A DNA stretch of 64,000 nt. Source: Croceivirga sp009797885 (GTDB taxonomy: Bacteria > Bacteroidota > Bacteroidia > Flavobacteriales > Flavobacteriaceae). The notes under the pieces were generated by a model. That model ran no database searches and was not told where the DNA came from. It saw only the letters and a program-made list of their open reading frames with translations. A program made the translations under genes and the position numbers. Position 1 is the stretch's first letter; each line of letters opens with the position of its first letter. Shown here piece after piece: positions 32,603 to 39,645 of the stretch. The DNA is taken from NCBI GenBank assembly GCA_045866215.1, contig AP035880.1, forward strand, positions 1 to 64,000, in the 5' to 3' direction.

Positions 32603-33575
32603 TGTTCAATCTTCTATTTACATTTTTCCGCAACGCATGGAGTGTTGCATTCAATTCAAAACCCAATAATAGGATATTGGAATTTAACCAGATGTAGAAC
32701 ATCAAAATTAATAGACCTCCCAAAGCCCCATACAATTCGTTATACCTTGCAAACTTTTCCACATATACCCCAAACAGATAGGACGTCAACAAGAATAGGA
32801 TGGCCGTCACCAAGGCACCAATGGAGAAAAACCTTGCCTTTCTACCCTCAACGGTTCCAAAATAGTACAAAATGGCAGTGGTAAGGTAGGAAAGTAGGAA
32901 AAAGAACAAAACCTTGGCCATTTGCAATCCAAAGTCATCGCCTTTCTCCGCATCATAGCCGAAGGTTTTGCCAAAATATTCACTGGTGTATTCCACAATG
33001 TAAAATTCAAAATACACAAAGGCCACTGCGCCCACTATCAATAAAATACTAAGAAGTAGGCCCACCATGAGGGCATAGGCATATTGCCGGACGAAATTCC
33101 TTGTCAATTCAACGTGATAGGAATACTCGAAAGCACTAAAAATGGAATTCACCCCATTGGCCACCAAAAAAATGGAGAGCCCGAATGCGGAGGACAACAA
33201 TCCTCCATGTTTTTGGTCTTTTATCTGCTGGTATATCTCCTCAAAATAGTCACCGGTAGCGGTAGGTAAAAAGGATTCCAGGAAAAGTAGAAACTGGGTA
33301 TCAAAATTTTCATTGCCTATACGTACATAGGGAATGACAAAGGGAATCAAGGTTACCAAAAAAATCAATAAGGGAAAAATGGCAAGAAAAACACTAAAAG
33401 CAATAGCGCTTGCCCTACTGGAAAGGGCGCCCTGGATAATGCCAATAATATAGATTTCGGAAAGGTCATACGTAGAAAGCCCTTCAAAACCTGGCAATTT
33501 GATCCGTTTCAACAACCTCACAAGCCAATTGACAACGGGTATCTTCTCCAATTTCTCCTCAATCTCCTGGGACAT
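32577..33575 (-). CDS. YihY/BrkB family inner-membrane protein
   Basis: This 332-aa polytopic protein has about six membrane helices, starting at residue 48. It contains the family feature SSRASAIAFSVFLAIFPLLIFLVTLIPF and the end region LYGALGGLLILMFYIWLNSNILLLGFELNA near residues 284-312. These proteins were once annotated as ribonuclease BN; that label is not supported. The function is unknown (lipid or solute transport has been suggested). It starts directly after nadC with no gap, so it is co-transcribed. Confidence 0.9.
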   Translation of the reverse strand: MSQEIEEKLEKIPVVNWLVRLLKRIKLPGFEGLSTYDLSEIYIIGIIQGALSSRASAIAFSVFLAIFPLLIFLVTLIPFVIPYVRIGNENFDTQFLLFLESFLPTATGDYFEEIYQQIKDQKHGGLLSSAFGLSIFLVANGVNSIFSAFEYSYHVELTRNFVRQYAYALMVGLLLSILLIVGAVAFVYFEFYIVEYTSEYFGKTFGYDAEKGDDFGLQMAKVLFFFLLSYLTTAILYYFGTVEGRKARFFSIGALVTAILFLLTSYLFGVYVEKFARYNELYGALGGLLILMFYIWLNSNILLLGFELNATLHALRKNVNRRLNNGKNSFFD

Positions 33576-34433
33576 CTAAAACGCTTTAAGGCTTAAGTCC
33601 ATATTGTGTACCGAATGGGTCAATGCACCTGATGAAATATAGTCCACACCGCACTCTGCATACTTTCGGATGGTTTTTTCATTTATTCCGCCAGAGGATT
33701 CCGTTAGACATTGATCACCGATAAGGTCAATGGCCTTTTTGGTATCGGAATACGTAAAATTATCCAAAAGAATACGGTATACCCCCTGGGATTCCAGTAT
33801 TTCGGATACCTCATTCAGATTTCGGGCTTCAACAATAATTTTTAGGTCCTTACCAATTTGCCTTAAGTAGTTTTTGGTCATTCCAATGGCCTTGGTAATT
33901 CCCCCTGCAAAATCGATGTGGTTGTCCTTAAGCATGATCATATCATATAGTGCGAACCTATGGTTCTCCCCTCCCCCAATTTTAACGGCCCATTTTTCCA
34001 AGGCTCGTATTCCCGGTGTGGTCTTACGGGTATCCAAAATCTTGGTTCCCGTTCCTTCCAACAGGTCAACATAAAAAGCTGTCTTGGTGGCAATGGCACT
34101 CATTCGCTGCATGGCATTCAACACCAATCGTTCCGCCTTTAAGATACTTTGGGACTTCCCCTTGACAACAAAGGCGATATCCCCAAAATTCACCCGTTCA
34201 CCATCCCCAATCCGTACATCCACTTCAAGTTCATTGTCCACATAGGCAAAAACCTGTTTCGCAAAATCCACACCTGCCAAAATTCCCTCATCCTTCACCA
34301 AAAGCTTTGCTTTTCCCTGAACGGTTTCGGGGATACAGGCAAGTGAGCTATGATCACCATCACCCACATCTTCCCGAATGGCATTTGAGATGATATATTC
34401 CAACTCTTTTTGAAATTGTTCCTTGGAAATCAT
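33576..34433 (-). CDS. nadC: Nicotinate-nucleotide pyrophosphorylase (carboxylating)
   Basis: NadC converts quinolinate and PRPP to nicotinate mononucleotide in NAD synthesis. The 285-aa protein starts MISKEQFQKELEYIISNAIREDVGDGDHSS. It contains ERLVLNAMQRMSAIAT near residue 95, ILDTRKTTPGIR near 121, GGGENHRFALYDMIMLKDNH near 145 and ESSGGI near 234, which are the active-site segments. A start 36 bp upstream adds a hydrophobic stretch not expected in this enzyme. It leads the operon nadC-brkB-DUF2147-priA. Confidence 0.96.
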   Translation of the reverse strand: MISKEQFQKELEYIISNAIREDVGDGDHSSLACIPETVQGKAKLLVKDEGILAGVDFAKQVFAYVDNELEVDVRIGDGERVNFGDIAFVVKGKSQSILKAERLVLNAMQRMSAIATKTAFYVDLLEGTGTKILDTRKTTPGIRALEKWAVKIGGGENHRFALYDMIMLKDNHIDFAGGITKAIGMTKNYLRQIGKDLKIIVEARNLNEVSEILESQGVYRILLDNFTYSDTKKAIDLIGDQCLTESSGGINEKTIRKYAECGVDYISSGALTHSVHNMDLSLKAF

Positions 34434-34502
34434 ATGGAAGAAATTTAGGACGAAAATACTAAAAAGCACACCTATGACCGAAGGGTGGAACCGTACTTGT
34501 AC

Positions 34503-34510
34503 TACTTTTG
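34503..34510 (+). promoter_or_regulatory. rlmH -7 box
   Basis: TACTTTTG, 18 bp before the ATG at 34529; it overlaps the TTG at 34508 and so excludes that codon as the start. Confidence 0.55.
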
Positions 34511-34528
34511 GGGGAAATCACATTTTCA

Positions 34529-35002
34529 ATGACCATAAAAGTGTTTTTTGTAGGTAAAACGGACAGCAAGGAGCTTCGTAAGCTTTTTGAGGACTATACC
34601 AATCGTTTAAAGCATTATGTAAAGTTGGAGATTACGGAATTACCTGATCTGAAAAATACCAAGAACCTTTCTGAAAACGAACAGAAGTTGAAGGAGGGCA
34701 CACGTATCCTGGAACAATTGGAAAATGCGGACCATCTAGTGGTATTGGACGAAAATGGTAAGCAATTCACTTCCATGGAATTTTCCGGATACCTCCAGAA
34801 AAAGATGAACAGTGGTTTAAAAAATTTGGTGTTTGTGGTCGGTGGGTCTTATGGTTTTCACGAAGCCGTCCTACAAAGGAGCAATGCAAAAATCAGTTTG
34901 TCCCCAATGACCTTTTCACATCAAATGGTGCGTTTGTTCTTTATTGAACAAGTTTACCGTGCCTTTACGATTCTACGGAACGAACCATATCATCATCGGT
35001 AA
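34529..35002 (+). CDS. rlmH: 23S rRNA (pseudouridine-1915-N3)-methyltransferase RlmH
   Basis: RlmH methylates pseudouridine 1915 in helix 69 of 23S rRNA. From the ATG at 34529 it has 157 aa, close to E. coli RlmH (155 aa). The SPOUT knot is visible in VVLDENGKQFTS near residue 71, FVVGGSYGFHE near 102 and the C-terminal LSPMTFSHQMVRLFFIEQVYRA and NEPYHH. Its last 38 bp overlap, in antisense, the 3' end of the membrane kinase-like gene. Confidence 0.97.
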   Translation: MTIKVFFVGKTDSKELRKLFEDYTNRLKHYVKLEITELPDLKNTKNLSENEQKLKEGTRILEQLENADHLVVLDENGKQFTSMEFSGYLQKKMNSGLKNLVFVVGGSYGFHEAVLQRSNAKISLSPMTFSHQMVRLFFIEQVYRAFTILRNEPYHHR

Positions 35003-35894
35003 CATCCTTTGTGGGCGCAAGGTGATATTTTTCCAGAAGGCCCTCGACCTTCCTTAAAACCTTAAGATGGGGCTTTCGCATACCCTCGTTCTTTTTTAAG
35101 GCCTTGACCATATTATTGGATACCTGATTAAGGTGGTCCAATTCCTCTGAAATAAAACGGACTATTTCGTCCCGTCGTTCCGGTTTTTTCTCCACCTTAA
35201 GGACATATTGAAGGTCTTTTATATTCCTCATATGTGATGCAAAGACATGGGATTGGTGCCAGGCAATCTCGGCAAGTTTTTTCTTTTGTTCCATTATCCT
35301 ACTGATAATGGGGTTTACAATGAAGAAAATTTCAAAGAGGACGATCAGAACAGAAAAAATGGCCAACTCCAGTTCAATTATTCGCATGGCCTTGATGTCA
35401 TCCTCGGCCCTCTTTTGGAACTGTAGCACAATATCATCCATAATGGCCGTAAATCGATCTACCCGATACCGCAAATCATTGAAGGAAATCTGATCCACAT
35501 GCTGTAAGTCGGCCAACTTTGACTGAAACCAAATGAGATACGGATGTAGCTTTCTAAAATTCCTGGCGATATCCTCGTCTTCCAAGGGATCTATCCCCAA
35601 TTTTTCACTACCATTTTGTAGTATCCCGTTCCTTTGCACCAATCGATTTATGGAAAGTTTAAGCTCGGCGTAATCACAGGTATGGAAGCGGCAAGAGTAG
35701 ATTTCGTTCAAAAGGTTTTGGCTCAGTGTACGTTGAAAACCCGCTAAATTGACCACAAGGGCAGTATCCCGCTGTTTTTCCAGGGAGTATTGAACAATGG
35801 TCTGTATGGCAATGGTTAATCCTATTATGGAAACCACCAACAAATAATACGCCCTAAAGCCTTTTTTGAACAATGTAAATTTCCCTACTTTCAC
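34965..35894 (-). CDS. PilJ-type membrane sensor with histidine-kinase DHp-like helix but no ATPase domain
   Basis: This 309-aa protein has a membrane helix at about 15-35, a periplasmic helical domain (36-185) with RTLSQNLLNEIYSC as in type IV pili PilJ/NarX sensor domains, and a second helix at about 188-208. A coiled segment with EIAWHQSHVFASHMRNIKDL near 223 looks like the H-box of flavobacterial histidine kinases; the His in QSH aligns with the phospho-acceptor. No N, G1 or G2 boxes follow; the protein ends after about 75 more residues. It may be a truncated kinase, a phosphotransfer protein or an adaptor. The 3' end overlaps rlmH by 38 bp. Confidence 0.7.
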   Translation of the reverse strand: MKVGKFTLFKKGFRAYYLLVVSIIGLTIAIQTIVQYSLEKQRDTALVVNLAGFQRTLSQNLLNEIYSCRFHTCDYAELKLSINRLVQRNGILQNGSEKLGIDPLEDEDIARNFRKLHPYLIWFQSKLADLQHVDQISFNDLRYRVDRFTAIMDDIVLQFQKRAEDDIKAMRIIELELAIFSVLIVLFEIFFIVNPIISRIMEQKKKLAEIAWHQSHVFASHMRNIKDLQYVLKVEKKPERRDEIVRFISEELDHLNQVSNNMVKALKKNEGMRKPHLKVLRKVEGLLEKYHLAPTKDVTDDDMVRSVES

Positions 35895-36097
35895 TGCGCC
35901 CAGTACTAGATTATAAGAATTTGCCTACAATTTATGGCTAAAATCGAAGGGGAAATCAAAAATGTTGTGAAAGGGTTAAGAGTGCTAGTGAAACCCGGTT
36001 GGATTTGTTGTCGCTACCAAACCACTTTTTAAAACCCTTAGTTTTAAATGAAACAATGGAGTTCTCCCGTGGCTTGTATCACATTTGGATTTCCTCC

Positions 36098-36174
36098 GTC
36101 ATTTCGAAATGAGGTGCGAAGTGCCGATTGAGAAATCTACTTCATTTTAGATTTCTCCCGTTGGTCGAAATGAC
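36098..36174. repeat. Dispersed palindromic element R3
   Basis: Perfect terminal inverted repeat GTCATTTCGA (36098-36107) / TCGAAATGAC (36165-36174) and a perfect inner repeat GAGAAATCT (36130-36138) / AGATTTCTC (36149-36157). As RNA it would fold into a long two-part hairpin. It is the cleanest of the five elements in this window. Confidence 0.75.
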
Positions 36175-36183
36175 AATAAGTGG

Positions 36184-36291
36184 ATGATTAAATATAAAGG
36201 TCACTTCACGGCAGGGCAATCGAAGTATTGGAATCAAGACCCCAGCGCTGCGGAAGCCAAGAAACAAGATTTACATTATCTGGCCCCATAA
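36184..36291 (+). other. Short open frame, possible gene remnant
   Basis: Thirty-five codons from ATG to TAA, beginning MIKYKGHFTAGQSKYW and ending HYLAP. The composition (Trp, Tyr, His, balanced charge) looks protein-like, but there is no signal peptide or known motif and no clear ribosome binding site. It starts 10 bp after element R3. It could be a small gene, the tail of a decayed gene, or chance. Confidence 0.25.
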
Positions 36292-36347
36292 CCTTAACTC
36301 CGAACTTTTAACTCCAAACTTTTAACTATTAACCCTTAACCCTTACC
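36292..36347. repeat. Degenerate AAC-rich tandem units
   Basis: Repeated variants of AACTTTTAACTCC and TTAACCC occur in series. This kind of simple sequence is frequent between flavobacterial genes; no function is visible. Confidence 0.55.
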
Positions 36348-36394
36348 AACTCTCCACATGTTGCACCCGAGGCGGTATTGGGGAATCCTTAAGA

Positions 36395-38287
36395 TCAATA
36401 GAGTACACGGAACTTAATGGTATGTTCCACACTTTTCAATGCTTTAACGACCTCCTTATTGTAATCCTTGTCCAAATCCGTAATTACATACCCCACTTCG
36501 GAGTCTGTGGAGAGATATTGCCCGGTTATATTCATTTCAAACTTGGCCAAAACCTCATTTATTTCGGCCATTACCCCCGAGACGTTATCGTGGATGTGCA
36601 AAAACCGATGGGAATTGTTCTGCTTGGGCAAACGAATATTTGGAAAGTTCACGGCATCTACCGTATTTCCGGAATTAATGTAATCCATGATCTTGTTGGG
36701 AACGAAATCCGCTATGTCCTTTTGGGCCTCTTGGGTGCTTCCCCCCACGTGCGGTGTCAGGATTACATTTTCCAATCCTTGGAGTTCGGTTTTAAAATCA
36801 CCATTACTTCTAGGTTCTTCGGGATATACATCAATCCCTGCGCCCCTTATTTTTTTGGACTTTAAGGCTTTGACCAAGGCTTCGATATCCACGACAAATC
36901 CCCGTGAAAGATTAATGAGTATTGCCCCATCACGCATTTGATCAATTTCCCGTTCCCCAATAAAATTTTTATTGGCCTTATTATCATCCACATGAAGGGT
37001 TACCACGTCCGAAACCGACAACAAGTCCTCCAAGGTCGTGCACTTAATGGCATTACCCAATCCCAACTGGTCCTCCACATCATAGTAATACACACGCATT
37101 CCAATGGCTTCTGCCAGCACGGAAAGCTGTTTCCCAATGTTACCATAGCCCACAATACCCAAGTTCTTGCCCCGGACCTCATGGGAGTCAAGGGCCGTTT
37201 TAAACCACTGCCCCTGGTGGATTTCGGTACTACGGGCAAAGACGCTCCGCATGAGCATGATGATCTGACCAATGGCCAACTCCACTACCGAGCGTGTATT
37301 GCTGTAGGGCGCGTTAAAGACCACTACCCCTTTTTTCTTGGCTGCAATCAAATCTATCTGTGTGGTACCAATACAAAAAGCCCCGATGACCAAAAGTCGG
37401 TCTGCTGCTTCCAGTACCTTTTTTGTTACCTGGGTCTTGGAACGAATACCAAGAACGTGAATTCCCTTTATCTTTTCAATAAGTTCCTCTTCTGGTAAAC
37501 TATGTTTTACCAATTCTACAGAAAATCCTTCATTGGAAAGGTTATCAAATGCATCCGGATGAACATTTTCCAACAACAGAATCTTGATTCGATTTTTCGG
37601 ATATGATATTTTTCTGGGCAAATCGTTCACAAACAAAAATTCATTAAGGTTAGGCGCCACATGGTCGGCATGGGTAGCTGCTTTTTCACGATGCACATTT
37701 TCAGTATAGGCAAAAAACTTATCGGCAATACCAGCTTCCCGCATTACATAATCACTATAGCCATCGCCAATCACCTGGACCTCGCCATCCAAATCCAGCT
37801 TTTTTAAGCACTCAATCTTTCCATTATGTGATGATAGCACATTGGTTTCATCAAAACCAATGATTTGGCCATGGTCATCAAATTTAAAGGTATTTGCATA
37901 AACCCGCTCCGAAGGGATATTGTAATCTGCTACAATGGGGTCAATGAATTCCTTGAACCCGCAGGAAATTACATAAATGTCCTCGGCATGTAAATGGAAG
38001 AACTCTTTGTTTTCCTTAATGGATTTGGATATTTTTTGACGTAAATCATCAATTAGTGGATCCAGGTCACTCTTATGGGCTTCCAGAAGCCGTATCCTCC
38101 GTTCCAAAGATTCCGTGAAGGAAATCTCCCCATCTATCCCCAAATTGGTAATGTTCTGGATTTCCTTAAGGATTTCATCTTTATTTGACTTGCCCTTTAA
38201 GGTCATTTCCGCCAAAACATCCAAGGCCTCAACCTGGGTAAGGGTGCTATCAAAATCAAAAACGTATTTACGCCCCGTTTCCACCAT
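36395..38287 (-). CDS. Bifunctional phosphoserine phosphatase / D-3-phosphoglycerate dehydrogenase (SerB-SerA fusion)
   Basis: This 630-aa protein joins two steps of serine synthesis. Residues 1-215 are a HAD phosphatase with all SerB motifs: DFDSTLT (10-16), VISCGF near 107, HNGK near 155 and GDGYSD near 175. Residues about 230-540 are a 3-phosphoglycerate dehydrogenase with VGYGNIGKQ near 379, catalytic Arg in NLSRGF near 458, Glu in YPEEPR near 490 and His in TPHVGGST near 514. Residues about 560-630 form an ACT domain (HIHDNVSGVMAEIN), usually a serine-feedback sensor. No key residue is missing. The middle step (serC) is not in the window. Confidence 0.93.
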   Translation of the reverse strand: MVETGRKYVFDFDSTLTQVEALDVLAEMTLKGKSNKDEILKEIQNITNLGIDGEISFTESLERRIRLLEAHKSDLDPLIDDLRQKISKSIKENKEFFHLHAEDIYVISCGFKEFIDPIVADYNIPSERVYANTFKFDDHGQIIGFDETNVLSSHNGKIECLKKLDLDGEVQVIGDGYSDYVMREAGIADKFFAYTENVHREKAATHADHVAPNLNEFLFVNDLPRKISYPKNRIKILLLENVHPDAFDNLSNEGFSVELVKHSLPEEELIEKIKGIHVLGIRSKTQVTKKVLEAADRLLVIGAFCIGTTQIDLIAAKKKGVVVFNAPYSNTRSVVELAIGQIIMLMRSVFARSTEIHQGQWFKTALDSHEVRGKNLGIVGYGNIGKQLSVLAEAIGMRVYYYDVEDQLGLGNAIKCTTLEDLLSVSDVVTLHVDDNKANKNFIGEREIDQMRDGAILINLSRGFVVDIEALVKALKSKKIRGAGIDVYPEEPRSNGDFKTELQGLENVILTPHVGGSTQEAQKDIADFVPNKIMDYINSGNTVDAVNFPNIRLPKQNNSHRFLHIHDNVSGVMAEINEVLAKFEMNITGQYLSTDSEVGYVITDLDKDYNKEVVKALKSVEHTIKFRVLY

Positions 38288-38432
38288 CGTCTAAAAATTA
38301 AGCTGTAAATGTAATTATTAAAAAAAGTGAAGATCGGCGTTGTTCAAAAAAAGGCCAAACGGTGAATAAAAAATCGTTTTTGATCAGCAAATTGACTTTT
38401 TTCACCACTAAAAATTATCAATTTCCCAATAG

Positions 38433-38885
38433 CTAAAACCAACGCCTTACGGCTTTGCAATACAATTGGTACTTTTTACCGAACTTTTTGTTCAAGGCTG
38501 CTTCTTCCCCCTTGATCTGAAAATGGTTCATATAATACACAAAACCCGCCGCCAAAAGGGTATTGAAGGCATTTCCCAAATGAAGGCCAAAAGCGATAAG
38601 AAACAGCAGCATGCCCAAATACATTGGATTCCTTGTATAACGGTATATCCCATGACTTACCAAGCTATTGGCTTTCTCGGGGTTCAAGGGATTTGTTGTG
38701 GTTTTTGCCCTGACAAATTGAAATAGCGCCAATCCCATGACCAAAAGACCTAGTACCGCTAAAAAATACAGCATCCATTTACGACCAAAAAAGTCAAACT
38801 CCCCAACAGGAAGAAATCGGTCCAAGAGGTACATAAGGGCTCCAAAAACGATCATGACCAAAGGAGGTGGTATTTTAAATTTCAT
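38433..38885 (-). CDS. Isoprenylcysteine carboxyl methyltransferase family membrane protein
   Basis: This 150-aa integral membrane protein has about four helices. The signature SHGIYRYTRNPMYLGMLLFLIAFGLHLG lies near residues 77-104 and a C-terminal EEAALNKKFGKKYQLYCKAVRRW near 127, as in the ICMT/PEMT group that methylates lipid or prenyl substrates with SAM. The bacterial substrate is unknown. It is divergent from rdgB with only 40 bp between the starts, so their promoters overlap. Confidence 0.87.
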   Translation of the reverse strand: MKFKIPPPLVMIVFGALMYLLDRFLPVGEFDFFGRKWMLYFLAVLGLLVMGLALFQFVRAKTTTNPLNPEKANSLVSHGIYRYTRNPMYLGMLLFLIAFGLHLGNAFNTLLAAGFVYYMNHFQIKGEEAALNKKFGKKYQLYCKAVRRWF

Positions 38886-38925
38886 TTTTCTAAAGTACTA
38901 TTTTTACCCCCAAGAAATGTAGTTT

Positions 38926-39510
38926 ATGAAATTGGTCTTTGCGACACACAACCAAAACAAGTTCCAAGAAGTAAAAAACCTGGTCCCAACCTCTGTGGAA
39001 TTGGTTTCCTTACAGGACATTGGTTGTTACAGTGAAATCCCGGAAACAGGAAAAACACTGGAAGAAAATGCTAAAATAAAGGCAGATTTTGTGACATCTA
39101 CCTACGGACTTCCCTGTTTTTCCGATGATACCGGATTATTGGTGAATGCCTTAAAAGGGGCGCCGGGGGTCTACTCTGCGAGATATGCAGGACCAGACAA
39201 GGATGCCAATTCCAATATGGACAAACTCCTGCAAGAACTTAACGCTATTGGGGACAGGTCGGCCAGATTTGAGACGGTCATTGCCTTGAACCTGAACTCA
39301 GAATGCCATTTTTTCAAAGGGGTGGTCCATGGAAACATTACCAAGGAAAAAAAAGGAAAAAAAGGCTTTGGTTATGACCCCGTTTTTCGACCCAAGGGTT
39401 ACGACAAAACCTTTGCCGAACTCCCCATGGAAGAGAAAAATGGGATAAGCCATAGAGCCAAGGCCGTTAAACAGTTGGTTGACTTTCTTGCTTCTTTGCC
39501 CAATAGCTGA
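38926..39510 (+). CDS. rdgB: Non-canonical purine NTP pyrophosphatase (dITP/XTP)
   Basis: RdgB removes deaminated purine nucleotides before they enter DNA. The 194-aa protein starts MKLVFATHNQNKFQEVKNL, has the metal-binding TGKTLEENAKIKA near residue 42, FSDDTGLLVNALKGAPGVYSARYAG near 65-90, GYDPVF near 145 and ISHRAKA near 173. All are family hallmarks. It lies upstream of the DEAD-box helicase, which has its own promoter. Confidence 0.96.
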   Translation: MKLVFATHNQNKFQEVKNLVPTSVELVSLQDIGCYSEIPETGKTLEENAKIKADFVTSTYGLPCFSDDTGLLVNALKGAPGVYSARYAGPDKDANSNMDKLLQELNAIGDRSARFETVIALNLNSECHFFKGVVHGNITKEKKGKKGFGYDPVFRPKGYDKTFAELPMEEKNGISHRAKAVKQLVDFLASLPNS

Positions 39511-39521
39511 TGAAATAAATG

Positions 39522-39529
39522 TACATTTG
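39522..39529 (+). promoter_or_regulatory. -7 box of the DEAD-box helicase gene
   Basis: TACATTTG is a perfect TAnnTTTG. It predicts a start near 39535 and therefore an unusually long leader of about 110 nt. A TTTG at 39495-39498 is 23 bp upstream, slightly far for a -33 box. Confidence 0.5.
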
Positions 39530-39588
39530 CCGCTTATTTAATGTCGCGCCCGAGGAAAATGGGTAAAAAGGGGTGTTGTGATGGGCTT

Positions 39589-39640
39589 TGTTTATAAGGT
39601 TTTCGCTCGATACAGCACAATAATTGCGAGTTTATAAACA
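39589..39640 (+). promoter_or_regulatory. Leader hairpin next to the helicase start codon
   Basis: TGTTTATAA (39589-39597) pairs perfectly with TTATAAACA (39632-39640); inside, CTCG (39606-39609) pairs with CGAG (39627-39630). The 3' arm ends 5 bp before the ATG at 39646, so the A/U-rich stem would cover the ribosome landing site. Confidence 0.55.
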
Positions 39641-39645
39641 ATGAT

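Larger units (their letters stand above)
35895..36394. other. Gene-free stretch with repeats before serB-serA
   Basis: About 500 bp. It holds the palindromic element R3 (36098-36174), a 35-codon open frame (36184-36291) and a run of degenerate AAC-rich units (36292-36347). No RNA gene or promoter for a neighbour is evident; both flanking genes point left. Confidence 0.6.

Noticed and set aside
36292..36347. Origin-like iterons or protein-binding array
   Set aside because: The AAC-rich units are irregular in length and sequence, as in ordinary flavobacterial low-complexity spacers.
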